Source of the DNA: Maniola hyperantus
Lineage: Eukaryota > Arthropoda > Insecta > Lepidoptera > Nymphalidae
Length of the DNA stretch: 64,000 bases
Assembly (NCBI RefSeq): GCF_902806685.2
Contig: NC_048556.1
Coordinates: 9,324,734-9,388,733 of the forward strand
Direction of reading: 5' to 3'
Of the stretch, positions 1 through 10,930 are shown one piece after another. Position 1 is the stretch's first letter. Each line of letters opens with the position of its first letter. The position numbers were made by a program, and so were the translations under genes. The notes under the pieces were generated by a model. It saw nothing but the letters and a program-made list of their open reading frames with translations. It was not told the DNA's origin and did not search any database.

Positions 1-185
1 TCGCCCTAATTTTATGGTTTTTAGATTTTTCCCCAAATGTCTGCTATAAGACCTACCTACCTGCCAAATTTCATGATTCTAAGTCAACGGGAAGTACCCT
101 GTAGGTTTCTTGACAGACAGACAGACAGACAACATAGTGAACCTATAAGGGTTCCGTTTTTCCTTTTGAGGTACGGAACCCTAAA
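1..185 (+). repeat. Rep-A copy (left-truncated by the window edge)
   Basis: Rep-A is a dispersed repeat of about 430 bp that starts near CGGCCAAGTGCGAGTCAGG and ends GGTACGGAACCCTAAAAA, with a variable (ACAG)n run after TAGGTTTCTTG. Only the right half is inside the window here. Confidence 0.75.
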
Positions 186-244
186 AAGAGAAGGCGGCCG
201 CTTGTTAATTAAGTAGGTAGATATACTTTCCTTCATAGCCTAGA

Positions 245-543
245 GCGGTGATAGCCGAGTGGTTAGGATATTGTCGGTATTTTCGGGAGGTCGGGGGTTC
301 GATCCCGGGTAAGCACATCTAACTTTTCGAAGTTATGTGCGTATTGTGCGTGCGATAATTAAATATCACTTGCTTTAACGGTGAAGGAAAACATCATGAG
401 GAAACCTGCATGCCTTAGAGTTCTCCATAATATTCTCAAAGGTGTGTGAAGTCTGCCAATCCGCACTAGACCAGCGTGGCAGACTACGGCTTAAGCCGTA
501 ACCCGTGCTCAGTAGTGGGCTGACTAGCTTGATCATGACTTTC
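245..543 (+). mobile_element. SINE-1 copy (tRNA-derived)
   Basis: Head GCGGTGATAGCCGAGTGGTT (A box) and GGGGGTTCGATCCCGGG (B box), then CGGTGAAGGAAAACATCATG and AGAGTTCTCCATAATATTCT. SINE-1 full copies are about 310 bp and end in a (GAT)n-like tail. Confidence 0.75.
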
Positions 544-548
544 CGTCA

Positions 549-660
549 TCATGATCAAACCATCGCCCGATTACTACTGAACATGGGTCTTCTCTCAGAG
601 TGAGAAAGATTTAGGCCATAGTATGCCACGCTGGTCCAGTGCGGATAAATTCGCGTGCAT
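549..660 (-). repeat. SINE-1 3' half, inverted relative to the preceding copy
   Basis: CATCATGATCAAACCATCGC and CCACGCTGGTCCAGTGCGGA; forms an inverted pair with 245-543. Confidence 0.65.
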
Positions 661-831
661 AAGTAGATTTCAAATAAAATTAATCAAATTAGAAAATATG
701 AGTATTCCCCTTACAAATTACAAAATTCAATTTGCTCGTGACAGATCTCAAGGTTCTAAGCACACTCAAAGTTGTTAAGGTCGTTAGGTAGAGAGGTTCT
801 CAAGATAGGGACCCTACTTTCACTAATCATT

Positions 832-1595
832 AGGGTGACCAATCAACACTGAGCTATGCTGCGCTATGCTGTGCTTGTGGTCTGTCGCTCCTCTAAAATT
901 ATACAGTACCTATGCGGCAGAAAATAATGTATATCGACCTTTAGAAAGGTCAGGCAAAGGAAAGAGATTGTCTCTGTCGTTGAGACCGACAAAACATCAC
1001 ATAGGTTAAGGTATAAGTGACAAAGACAGCGCTCTACTAAGCCGAAATCTCATTCTAAAGGTCGATGCACATTATTTTCTGCCGCGTACTGTAATGAAGA
1101 TAAAAACAAACCCTGCTGCGCAGTGCTTTGTACGGCTGTTCTGTGGTTAAAACCACGCGATATTATGTATAGGTCCTTACTGTAGCCTCTAAATATATTT
1201 ACAATAACATAATTTTTGTTACACAAAATATTGTTAATTACAATAAAAGACCCCTTTTTGGTAGGAAAGGCATTCTGAACCAGTGGTAGATGCATATTTT
1301 GACGATTCACAACTACTATAAAACTACTTGTAAAAGTTTAATTGAATAAAAAATATTTATATATTTTATTTATTAAAGGATCACGTGATAGTCAGTATGA
1401 TTCGCTCGTCATCACATTGCCCATCTCGCTCAGTCTTCCATCTATCTCGCTTGCACTTGTGCGCATGCATGTCGCGCTGTCACAGTCGCACAGCGCACCG
1501 CGCAAATGTTGTTTGTAGAAAAAACATAGCACCAGAAAGTTAGCTTAGCTGAGTACAGCACAGCGCAGCATAGCTTGTAGTTGATTGGTCACCCT
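832..1595. mobile_element. Inverted-repeat element of about 760 bp with a nested MITE-1
   Basis: Left end AGGGTGACCAATCAAC and right end GTTGATTGGTCACCCT are inverted copies, with further inverted match through CTATGCTGCGCTATGCTGTG and its right counterpart. No transposase frame. Positions 903-1,092 are a MITE-1 inserted near the left end. Confidence 0.7.
903..1092. mobile_element. MITE-1 copy
   Basis: TACAGTA...CGGCAGAAA left end and TTTTCTGCCGCGTACTGTA right end; CAGT termini and a TA at each side suggest a Tc1/mariner-type MITE. Interior shares TCTCTGTCGTTGAGACCGAC with the other copies. Confidence 0.7.
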
Positions 1596-1599
1596 GTCG

Positions 1600-1885
1600 T
1601 ATTAAAGTTGTTCAAATGGCCCAACTACGTAATCAAGTAATGGATAATCTTAGCGAAGTGTGTTTACAGTTTCGTTTACTTTCGTCCTTGAAATTCACAT
1701 GGGACACTTTCTATATCCCTTGGTGAATTGGCGTCAATCCTGGTAATTTTTATTTTAGAATAAAAACGTTTTGTTATTTACCAAAATACCTAGCCTACTA
1801 GTAGTCGTAGATAAACATTTACAACTATTTACAATGAAAAACTAAGTAGGTAGGTAGGTACGTAAGTATATGAAATAATCAGTAC
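1600..1885. other. Unassigned spacer
   Basis: No gene or recognised repeat; a (TAGG)n-like run lies at about 1,846-1,860. Confidence 0.4.
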
Positions 1886-2110
1886 CCTTATTATCAATGC
1901 GAAAGTGTGTGTTGTTTGTTAGTTTGTTAGTGTGTTGGTTTGTCTTTCAATCACGTCGCAACGGTGCAACGGATTGACGCGATTTTTTGCATGGTATAGA
2001 TAAAGAACTGGAGAGTGACATAGGCTACTTTTTATCCCGGAAAATCAAAGAGTTCCACGGGATTTTTAAAAACCTAATTCCACGCGGACGAAGTCGCGGG
2101 CATCAGCTAG
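1886..2110 (+). mobile_element. Hel-2 copy (Helitron-like short element)
   Basis: Hel-2 runs from about ATTATNAATGCGAAAGTGTG through CAATCACGTCGCAACGG to GACGAAGTCGCGGGCATCAG and CTAG. An imperfect GC-rich hairpin (CGCGGACGAAGTCGCG) about 11 nt before a CTAG end is a Helitron hallmark, but no transposase is encoded. It is followed directly by a Hel-1 copy. Confidence 0.55.
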
Positions 2111-2268
2111 TCTAAATATAGGTATAACAGGAAAAGGTGACTGACTGACTGATCTAACAACCCATAGCTTACACTACTGGACGGATCGGGCTGAAATTTG
2201 GCATGCAGATAGCTATTATTACGTAGGCATCCGCTAAGAAAGGATTTTTGAAAATTCAACCCCTAAGA
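2111..2268 (+). mobile_element. Hel-1 copy (truncated), directly after Hel-2
   Basis: Hel-1 begins TCTAAATATATAAAAGG, has a variable (TGAC)n run, ACTACTGGACGGATCGGGCT, then CATCCGCTAAGAAAGGAT, and ends CGCGAGCATAAGCTAG. This copy lacks the last part. Confidence 0.55.
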
Positions 2269-2418
2269 CACCGACACTAATGCAAATAATGCTAAGATTG
2301 GTAGGCTAGGCTAAAAATATGTAAGCGCTATAGCACGGTAATGTATGAATTACCGTGGCTATAGTCTAGATTTTTAAGAGAAGTGCGTCTAGTAAGGTAG
2401 GAACATAACGATCAACCT

Positions 2419-2545
2419 ATCACCGTTCCACTACTGAGCACGGGTCTCCTGCATATTTAGGCCATAGACTGCAACGCTTGCCCAATGCGGATTGGCAGAC
2501 TTCATACACCTTTGAGAACATTATGGAAATCTCAGGGGTGCAAAC
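2419..2545 (-). repeat. SINE-1 3' half
   Basis: CACTACTGAGCACGGGTCTC to ATTATGGAAATCTCAGGGG. Confidence 0.6.
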
Positions 2546-2949
2546 TAGTAAGGTTATTTCTATTCAATTATTTAGTGATTTGGATCAAAATTGAAATGGA
2601 CTTAAATACGATGTCTAATTGGGCCACACAATTCCCAAACGCTGTTATCTATGTCAGAAATATCTATACCACTAAAATGAAATTAAAGCATCAATAATTT
2701 CCTTAATTTCCCTTGTCGGACGAATCAATTGAATTTTGCGTATGACAAACCTCAAAGTTGGGAAGAACACTCAAAGTCGTTTGGGTCGTTAAGCTGAGTG
2801 GCCTTTAAGATATCGGTCCTAATTTCTATAACTTTTGTTTGTAAGTACGAAATTGTCTTCAACATTGTCAAAGGACTAAATTATTCGATTAACTTAATAC
2901 CCTACTTATTAATACTTCCATTACTTATGTGCATTTTAATTAATCACTA

Positions 2950-3150
2950 CCCATATTATAATGCGAAAGTGTGTTTGTTTGTTGGTTTGTACTTCAATCA
3001 CGTCGCAACGGAGCAACAACGCCTCAACATGTTTTTTGCATGTGTACGTATATACCTATAGTTGAAAAGACCTGGAGAGTGACACTACTTTTATCCCGGA
3101 AAATCATGGAGTTCTCACGGGATTGTAAAACACCTAAATTTCATCCCAAA
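2950..3150 (+). repeat. Hel-2 copy, 3'-truncated
   Basis: CCATATTATAATGCGAAAGT through CTGGAGAGTGACACTACTTT, then lost. Confidence 0.55.
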
Positions 3151-3349
3151 GCTCAACCGAGCTCAACTTTACACCCACTTTAAAACACTTTTTACTACCA
3201 AGAGATATCGTTTCATATTTTTTACGATTGCATTAAACGATGCCGTTACGTCGGCAGTTAAATGTAAATCGATTGTTACGTTTATTGCTCAGTGTAAGTA
3301 CCTACTACCTACCTAGGCAAGTAGGATGAAAGCTTGTACCTACAAGATG

Positions 3350-3450
3350 CCTCAATAGCTCAGAGGCTCAATAGCTTCAGGGCCGGACTGAAACTCCGAA
3401 AGGTCGGCGCTTCAAACCTCATCCGTTGCACTATTGTCGTAATCACAAAA
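3350..3450 (+). repeat. SINE-3 copy, degenerate
   Basis: SINE-3 starts GAGCCTCAATAGCTCAACYGG (A box) with GGTTCAAACCCCGCCCGTTG (B box) and ends AGGGGAATATTAGTCA plus A- or T-rich tail, about 165 bp. This copy has a small internal duplication of the head. Confidence 0.55.
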
Positions 3451-3683
3451 AAATTCCGACCACAGTAAAAACATTTAGTTTTAAGTTAACGTAACTACAA
3501 TTAGCACTACTATCATCTACATCCCGACCATCAACAAGAGTACCTACAATAGTATCGACTTTGAATAAATGATTTGAATTGAATTGAATATCCGATCAAA
3601 ACCTATTAACTGCAAAAAATAGTCCAAAGTAGGTACTGACCGCGCCTTGGCACTACAGAACCGAGATAACCGCAACATTCGAC

Positions 3684-4022
3684 GACCTCCCTGGCGCAGT
3701 GGTGAGCGCTTTGGTCTTATTAGTGGGAGGTCCCGGGTTCGATTCCTGGCAGGGGTCTGGAATTTTATAATTTCTAAATTTCTGGTCTGGTCTGGTGGGA
3801 GGCTTCAGCCGTGGCTAGTTACCACCCTACTGGCAAAGCCGTTCCGCCAAGCGATTTAGCGTTCCGGTACGATGCCGTGTAGAAACCAAAGGGGTATGGG
3901 TTTAATAAAAACTGCCATACCCCTTCCAGGTTAGCCCGCTATCATCTTAGACTGCATCATCACTTACCGTCAGGTGAGATTGCAGTCAAGGGCTAACTTG
4001 TATCTGAATTTAAAAAAAAAAA
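3684..4022 (+). mobile_element. SINE-2 copy (tRNA-derived, poly-A tail)
   Basis: Head GACCTCCCTGGCGCAGTGGT (A box), GGTCCCGGGTTCGATTCCTG (B box), body with GGCTAGTTACCACCCTACTG, and a poly-A tail at 4,011-4,022. Full length about 338 bp. Confidence 0.8.
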
Positions 4023-4327
4023 TCCTGAACGCATTATTGTATTGGACTCGCAGCGTTTATACTCGCAGTGCGGCAAAATACAATAGTAAAAACATAAAGA
4101 ACTTTTGTCCTTTGCGGACAATAGTCCTTCGTCTGTGCAGGCCCTAAGTCACACATCCCTCCAGTTATATCGAGGGTAACTCAAAATGTCCATGCAGAAA
4201 ATTCCAGTAGAAAATTTATACGTGGACCGTTACGTATTTGGCAAGCAGTTACAATTAATCTGGACATATTATCGTCCGTGTTACGTACCTTTGGAATGAT
4301 GCCAGTTTCAACTAACGTTGCCTAGTA

Positions 4328-4640
4328 CAGTACCCGTAGTACAAGATTTTACGTCTCAACTCTCACCAAACCAAACCAAATTCGAGAGTCGAAATACTTC
4401 CGCGTTACAGTAAACTGGATCTTAAATGCATTGTCTTAAAGCTCAAGTTAGTCTACACTTCTACAGCCAGCGCTCCAAGCGGAAACATTGCGAAATTAAA
4501 ATTGGCAGTGGCATTGAATATTTGACTTCAATTCAAGGCTGTTTAGGTCCATTTTACTGTAACGCGGAAGTATTTCGACTCTCGAATTTGGTTTCGTTTG
4601 GTGAGACGTAAAATCTTGTACTACGGGTACTGTGCCTTGT
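4328..4640. mobile_element. MITE-3 with long terminal inverted repeats
   Basis: Arms of about 85 bp (4,328-4,415 and about 4,550-4,640) share CAGTACCCGTAGTACAAGAT and ATTCGAGAGTCGAAATACTT in inverted orientation. Interior TTGACTTCAATTCAAGGCT is shared with two other copies. Confidence 0.75.
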
Positions 4641-4747
4641 ACAATACAGTACGGTAGGTATATTATATGGTACAATACAGTACGGTATGTATACCGCTGT
4701 GGCACGCATTAATACCTGAGCCGTTTTACAGTGTTGATACACTTCGA

Positions 4748-5089
4748 AAAGGATATTTTTTTTATTCAGATACAAGTTAGCCCTTGACTCAATCTCACCT
4801 GGTGGTAAGTGACGATGCAGTCTAAAATGGAAGCGGGCTAACTTGGAAGGGACATTACAGTTTTTAATAAGCCCATGCCCCTTTGGTATCGTACCGGAAC
4901 GCTAAATCGCTTGGCGGCACGGCTTTGCCGGTAGGGTGGTAACTAGCCACGGCCGAAGCCTCCCACCAGACCAGACCAGAAATTAAGAAATTATAAAATT
5001 CCAAATCCCTGCCAGGAATCGAACCCGGGACCTCCCACTAATAAGACCACAGCGCTTACCACTGCGCCAGGGAGGTCGTCTAAAGGATA
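4748..5089 (-). mobile_element. SINE-2 copy, minus, with target-site duplication
   Basis: T run at 4,755-4,763, then body and tRNA head in reverse to GGGAGGTC. AAAGGATA occurs at both ends (4,748-4,755 and 5,082-5,089). Confidence 0.8.
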
Positions 5090-5162
5090 CTGTGCCTAAG
5101 TTTATAATATTTTCTTCAGAATAGTATTAGAAATCACGTCATGCATTGCCTGACACTTAGGG

Positions 5163-5306
5163 TGAAATCTATAGAGCGCACTCTGACTTTGCTTAGACTT
5201 AAGACAGAGTTAAAACGAGACAGATGTATATCTCTCACATAAATCTCGTTTTAACTCAATCTTAAGTCTGAGCAGAGTCAATGTGCGCTCTATAGATTTC
5301 AGCCTG
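5163..5306. mobile_element. MITE-6 copy (palindromic)
   Basis: GTGAAATCTATAGAGCGCAC left and GTGCGCTCTATAGATTTCAG right, with further inverted match GACTTAAGACAGAGTTAAAA. Confidence 0.75.
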
Positions 5307-5770
5307 AGTGTCGTGGCAACTCCCCCCCCCCCCTGCCAGACATCCCTAAACTTTAATATTATGTCTTGGGTGTCTCTACCTCACCTCTATCTATACTAAC
5401 TACAATAATCTATGTATCATGTCCAGTCATAGCTTGGACCTATTGTAAAATAAATTCTCCTATATCGTAGGTAGAAATTAAAAACTAACTGTATGGGTTA
5501 GTGTGGTACGTACTACTAGAACTACAGTTTGCACTTGCTAGATTTTCCTTAAAAGCAACCGAATAGCGTAGAAAATACATTTTGGGAAATTTATGGCGTA
5601 TTCTACCCAGCCCGGTCGGATGCTAGGTGCTTTACACAGAATAATTCTAAATGAAATAGAAATAGTATCGCTTACATGTCTTTAATAGCGGGACAGGTGT
5701 TGCAGGTTTCTAGCAAATCACGCATACAAAAATAATTCTTAACCTAACTCTTGCATTTAAAGTTAAGCTT

Positions 5771-5985
5771 CAATATATAAAAGGAAAAGGTGACTGACTG
5801 ACTGGCTGACTGACTGATCTATTCAACGCACAGGCTGAGGATCAAGCTGAAATTTGGCATGCAGATAGCTATATGACGTAGGCATCCGCTAAGAAAGGAT
5901 TTTTGAAAATAGAACCCCTAAGGGGGTGAAATAGGGTTTTGAAATTTATGTAGTCCACGCGGATGAAGTCGCGAGCATAAGCTAG
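5771..5985 (+). mobile_element. Hel-1 copy (near full length)
   Basis: From AATATATAAAAGGAAAAGG to GCGAGCATAAGCTAG, with the (TGAC)n run at about 5,790-5,818. Confidence 0.6.
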
Positions 5986-6081
5986 TAGGTAAATAAAACT
6001 ATAGCCCCGCTGTGCAAATAAGATACGTATGTTTTTACATTGCATTAATTAATAACATTGTGAGATTGCAGTCAAAGTGGT

Positions 6082-6700
6082 TAAAGGTTGAAGTTTATAT
6101 GGAAGTCGCCGTGCCCATGCGCATGGAGTTGCGGCGACTGCGAGCGCATAGACACGGCGACTTCCATATAAATTAGAGATTCTAACGGTCATCGTCGTAG
6201 GTCACCGACAGTCCTCTGTGCAGGGCCTGCATGGAGGTCGATGAAACACCGACGCACGTGCTCCTGAAGTGCACGGGCGTAGCAGATCAACGCGAACGCC
6301 ATTTAGGTTCCCCGACCTCACTCCATGAAGCCCTCGGCAACCTAGGCGGTCTATTTGGCTTCTGGAGCGAGCTTGGATGGCTGGAGTGAAGACTTCGACG
6401 GGAAGGGGCGATGCACGCACAACATACGGAAACGTTTAAGTGCGGAAACCAGCCCAGAGTGAAGAAGAAGAAGAGGAAGAAGGTCATCGTCGACTGAGTT
6501 GCCAGGCGACTAGTCGACCGTGCGTAATGGGGCTTAAATTCTGTCATATATTATATGTAAGTCGCTGTGTACGCATGTGTAAGTTGCGGCAACTGCGTGC
6601 GTATACACAGGACGACTTTCTTATAAATTACAGATTCTAATCGAGCGAGTTGCCGGGTGACTAGTCGACCGTGCGTAATGGGGCTTTAACTAAGCGATGA
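6082..6700. repeat. Two hairpin repeat units, one split by a LINE
   Basis: Unit 1 hairpin (6,090-6,174) pairs TTATATGGAAGTCGCCGTG with CACGGCGACTTCCATATAA. Unit 2 (about 6,543-6,632) is a diverged copy. Both are followed by AGATTCTAA and GACTAGTCGACCGTGCGTAA. The LINE at 6,198-6,481 interrupts the linker of unit 1. Confidence 0.65.
6198..6481 (+). mobile_element. 5'-truncated LINE 3' end with GAA-rich tail
   Basis: Frame 6,201-6,389 encodes the last 62 residues of a LINE protein, with CRACMEVDETPTHVLLKC (CX2CX8HX4C) and the ending FWSELGWLE, then about 90 bp of 3' UTR ending in GAAGAAGAAGAAGAGGAAGAA-like repeats. Flanked by an 11-bp duplication GGTCATCGTCG (6,187-6,197 and 6,482-6,492). Inserted into a hairpin repeat. 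Confidence 0.85.
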
Positions 6701-7241
6701 CAATAGCTTACACACTTTCTTTACCACTTCTATCCCTATTCTGAAGTTTGTGATTCCACAAGATACAATGTTAGACACGTCATAATAATAATATGTAGAA
6801 TAGCATGTACGGCGTACCCACCATAGATAAGATAACAGCGTCTAGCCCATTGTTATTCAATTATTCAACGTTTTGCATTTTGCCCGTCTTCGCCAGAGGT
6901 AATATTTTATACTGGCGACACTGCGAAGAGGTAACTGTAAAACGTTTATGATAAGAACATCTTGCATTTTTAGTGAAGAATGCATAGCATTTTGTACAAA
7001 ATGCATATGGTTTTTACTTTGTCTAATCTCGAGGCTACGGTATTGGAATTGAAACAAAAAGTGCCAACAGGTTATTTATAAGTGATTAATGCTACATCCA
7101 CACAAACTCTAGAGAGTTTTTGGATGTAAAGCGGATAAATGTACATTTATTATTTTGGTCGAAATAAAAAAAAAAAAAATGAATCCCTGATTAATTGCTC
7201 CCTTTGAGGTCAACGACTACCACTTGATAAGTTAAAGCAAG
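6700..7241. other. Unassigned spacer
   Basis: No gene or known repeat seen; AT-rich with an A run near 7,167-7,179. Confidence 0.4.
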
Positions 7242-7655
7242 AAAAAAATCGGCCAAGTGTGAGTCAGGCTCGCGAACCGAGGGTTCCGTACTACAGTCGT
7301 ATATTTTCGACATTTTGCAAGATAAATCAGAAACTATGATGCGTAAAAATAAATAAATCCTGTTTTAGAATGCACAGGTAAAGCCCTTTCATAATTATGA
7401 TATCCCACTTAATATAGTTATCTTACTTTGAAAGTCGAAAATAGCAATATTTGTCCATGAACACATTTTTAATTTTTTCTTGTGATGTTCACGGTTTTCA
7501 GATTTTTCTCCTAATGTTTGCTGTAAGACCTGCCAAGTGCCAAATTTCATCATTCTAGGTCGACGGGAAGTACCCTGTAGGTTTCTTGACAGACAGACAG
7601 ACAAAGTGATCCTATAAGGGTTCCGTTTTTCGTTTTGAGGTAGCGAACCCTAAAA
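7242..7655 (+). repeat. Rep-A copy (near full length)
   Basis: From CGGCCAAGTGTGAGTCAGG to GAACCCTAAAAA, with the usual ACAG run at about 7,590-7,603. Confidence 0.75.
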
Positions 7656-7912
7656 AGGCACCCGAACTGTACCAGCGGCAAATGATTTCGTGGAAGGTCA
7701 TCGTCGAATCGAAATATTTGCTAAAATTATTGAAATAACAATTGCATTACCAAAGTCTACAATAATAACTTCATTACAAGGGCCGCTACTATTGATTACT
7801 GACGAGTAAAGGAAACAGTAATTTACTCTGACAAAGGCAAACCCGACAATCTATCTAAATAAACATCGTGCTCGTTACTATAGATATTTATTTGGGCAAG
7901 AATTCCAAGAAT

Positions 7913-8190
7913 GAAAGTCATCATCATCATCATCATCATCATCAACCAATAGACGTCCACAGCTGGACATAGGTCTCTTGTAGGGACTTCCACACGCCAC
8001 GGTCTTGCGCCGGCGCCGCCTGGATCCAGCGGCTCCCTGCGACTCGTCTGATGTCTTCCATCCACCTAGTGAGGGGTCTTCCAACGCTGCGTCTTCCGGT
8101 GCGAGGTCGCCATTCCAGCACCTTAGGACCAACGTCTATCGGTTGTACGAACTATGTGCCCTGCCCATTGCCACTTCAGCTTCGCAACGC
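7913..8190 (-). mobile_element. RTE-like LINE 3' end with ATG-repeat tail
   Basis: On the minus strand the sequence reads, in broken frames, LKWQWAGHIVR, then a basic segment, and ends near VDVYWL followed by a (GAT)n/(ATC)n tail at 7,921-7,944. Related fragments lie at about 26,876-27,125, 38,836-39,085 and 55,475-55,580. Non-functional. Confidence 0.65.
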
Positions 8191-8380
8191 AGAATCAAAA
8201 GTACTTACATTCCAACAGAAACTGTAAGGTAGTAAGGACAGGCACAAAAGCAATGGATAGCCTAGAACTAGGATGTCGGCCTCTTGGTCAGGGGGTCCGG
8301 AGTTCCCGGTCACACATCTCCAACTTTCAGTTACATGCGTTTTAAGATCAGTCAGTCAGTCAACTTTTCTTTTTATTTAT

Positions 8381-8817
8381 CTGATGATACCCGCGACTTC
8401 ATCTGCGTAGATTTAAAGTTTTTTTAATCTTGTGGAACTCCTTGATTTTCCGTGATAAAAAGTAGCTTATGTCTTTCCCGGGGATGTAAGCTAACTCTGT
8501 ACCACATTTCATCAAAATCAGTTAAACTGTTGGGCCGTGAAAAGCTAGCAGACAGACAGACAGACCCACTTTCGCATTTATAATATTACTAGCTGATGCC
8601 CGCGACTTCGTTCGTCCGCGTGGAATTAGGTTTTTAAAAATCCTGTGGGAACTCTTTGATTTTCCAGGATAAAAAGTAGCCTATGTCTTAATCCAGGGTA
8701 TAATCTATCTCCATTCCAAATTTCATCCGAATCCGTTCAGCCGTTTTTGCATGATTGAGTACCAAACATCCAAACATCCAAACATCCACACTTTCACATT
8801 TATAATATTAGTAGGAT
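8381..8817 (-). mobile_element. Two adjacent Hel-2-type copies, minus orientation
   Basis: The first (8,381-8,587) starts ACCCGCGACTTCATCTGCG and ends at TTTATAATATT; the second (8,588-8,817) starts ACTAGCTGATGCCCGCGACT and ends at TTTATAATATTAGTAGGAT. Head-to-tail tandem. Confidence 0.55.
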
Positions 8818-8944
8818 AGTAGGTATGGATATGGATTAATCCATATCCAAGTACCTATGGATGAGTATACTATTCAAATTTTAGTCATAAGTAATCCATT
8901 ACAAGTCTGACTACCCTAATGCTGTTATAATATTCTATTTAAGC

Positions 8945-9368
8945 AAAAAAACGGCCAAGTGCGAGTCAGGCTCGCGCAATGAGGGTTCCGTACTACAGTC
9001 GTATTTTTTCGACATTTTGCACGATAATTCAAAAACTATGATGCATAAAAATAAATAAAATCTGTTTTAGAATGTACAAATGAAGACCTTTCATAATATG
9101 GTACCCCACTTGATATAGTCACTCACTTCGAAAGTTGAAAATACTAATTATTAGTTCATGACCACAATTTTTTTTTTTTTTGTGTGATCTAACCCTAAAT
9201 TCACGGTTTTCAGATTTTTCCCCAAATGTCAGCTATAAGATCTACCTACCTGCCAAATTTCATAATTCTAGGTCAACGGGAAGTACCCTGTAGGTTTCTT
9301 GACAGACAGACAACAAAGTGATCCTATAAGGGTTACGTTTTTCCTTTTGAGGTACGGAACCCTAAAAA
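8945..9368 (+). repeat. Rep-A copy (near full length)
   Basis: From CGGCCAAGTGCGAGTCAGG to GTACGGAACCCTAAAAA. Confidence 0.75.
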
Positions 9369-10133
9369 TGACCTTTTTGATAAATTATGTTTGGACCTAA
9401 AAAAAAGGTACCTAAATCCCTTTTTGATACGACCTAGAAAAAGCAAATAATTAAAATGTGCTGTGGTAATATTTCACCTGATATAAAAAGGATTTACTTA
9501 CTTAGGGCTTTTGGGCGTTGAAATTAATCGGTTTAGGTACCTATAATATAGTTATCCAAAACATGCCAACCTTTCAAGTTAGTATAATAAAGGTATTTTA
9601 TGATAGGCAAAAAGGCCTAAGCTTTAACTCTTTTAATATTAAATCCATTAAGTATGTTATTACTTAAATGTTAATGTTTTTTACATAATACCTATGTTTT
9701 GGTGAAACAAAAAAAAATTAAAAATCCTCAAAATCGAAGCTTTTCCTGACGACTTTCGAAGATTGCCTGTTTTACCTATTTATTGACGCGACTATAGTAT
9801 AGTACGTGACAGGTCAAAATGGCAATCGGGGAGGGATTGCCATCTCGACCTGTCGCATACTATACCTATTTGTCACTTGTGCTGATTATCTAGAATCAGT
9901 CAGGTATATGATAGGTACCTATCTATGCTAAATCACTATAATGACATTACGTCCAATCCCAGTATTCTATATTCAGCGATAAATCTAATCTCATCAAGCC
10001 TAAATCCTAAATAGATAGGTACCTAAAACAGAATATTTTAGCGTTTAAACAACAGAATAATTTCCTATTGACAGATTAATTTGCAACAGCTACGCTTAGT
10101 CACTGCATACTTGTCATAGTGAACTATAGTTCG
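9369..10133. other. Unassigned spacer around the short MITE-2
   Basis: AT-rich, no gene. Only the short MITE-2 at 9,794-9,866 is recognised. Confidence 0.4.
9794..9866. mobile_element. MITE-2, short form
   Basis: MITE-2 has ends CTATAGTACGCGACAGGTCG and inverse. Here the two arms almost meet: TATAGTACGTGACAGGTC and GACCTGTCGCATACTATA with about 35 bp between. Confidence 0.7.
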
Positions 10134-10288
10134 CGACAGATCGAGATGGCTATCGCGGTGTGAGGCGAGGGGGATGCCCCGCACACCAGCACGTCACTCG
10201 CGCTCGCCCGCACCGGGTTAGCGCAGGGACTGTGCGGGTGTGCGGGGCACCCCCACCCCGATTGCAATCTCGACCTGTCGCGTACTAG
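10134..10288. mobile_element. MITE-2, GC-rich full form
   Basis: CTATAGTTCGCGACAGATCG left end, CGACCTGTCGCGTACTAG right end. Interior is GC-rich and itself palindromic (GCCCCGCACACC and GGTGTGCGGGGC). Confidence 0.7.
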
Positions 10289-10513
10289 GTTTATTTAATT
10301 CGCATACCAATTTCGTTTAAAGTTTTACCTGCAAAATTCATTAAAATAGAAACCACTGAAATTACTGAAACATGTTCAAACCCACCCAAATGTTTTACTG
10401 ATGTATGTTTATAGTTTATTACGTAGTACTACGAATATGCCTGAAATAATCTAAAACAGATTCAGAATTACTTACCTACCTACTACTGAAACCATGTTTC
10501 TACTAACATCTGA

Positions 10514-10830
10514 ATCATCATCATCATGATCAAACCATCACCGGCTCACTACAGAGCGCGGGTCTCCTCTCAGAGTGAGAAGGGTTTTTGGCCATACTCT
10601 ACCACGCTGGCCATGTGCGTATTGGTAGACTTCACACACCTTTGCGAACATTATGGAGAACTCTCAGGCATGCAGGTTTCCTCACGATGTTTTCCTTGAC
10701 CGTTAAAGCAAATGATATTTAATTAATTAAAACGCACATAACTCCTAAAAGTTAGAGGTGCGTGCCTGGGATCGAACCCCCGACTACCGATTACAAGGCG
10801 GACGTCCTCACCACTAGGCTATCACAGCTT
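10514..10830 (-). mobile_element. SINE-1 copy, full length, minus
   Basis: From ATCATCATCATCATGATCAA to ACCACTAGGCTATCACAGC, with the B box GGGATCGAACCCCCGACT on the opposite strand. Confidence 0.75.
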
Positions 10831-10930
10831 ATATATTATGAATACTTATAAATAAAAGTCTTAATCCCAGAAATAGCAGTAAAATTTAGCCTCAATAGCC
10901 AAATGGTTAACCACACATGGTTATAGTTTC

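Noticed and set aside
245..320. tRNA gene at the SINE-1 head
   Set aside because: Same reasoning: repeated with a fixed 3' body in several places.
3684..3760. tRNA gene at the SINE-2 head
   Set aside because: A and B boxes are present, but the sequence recurs with the same body and poly-A tail, so it is a SINE head.
6287..6547. Minus-strand frames across the LINE fragment
   Set aside because: The plus strand carries the real LINE C-terminus with a zinc-knuckle-like motif; the minus frames are shadows.
7823..8132. Frames with poly-Met or poly-Asp stretches near 7.9 kb
   Set aside because: They read through the (ATC)n tail of an RTE-like LINE.
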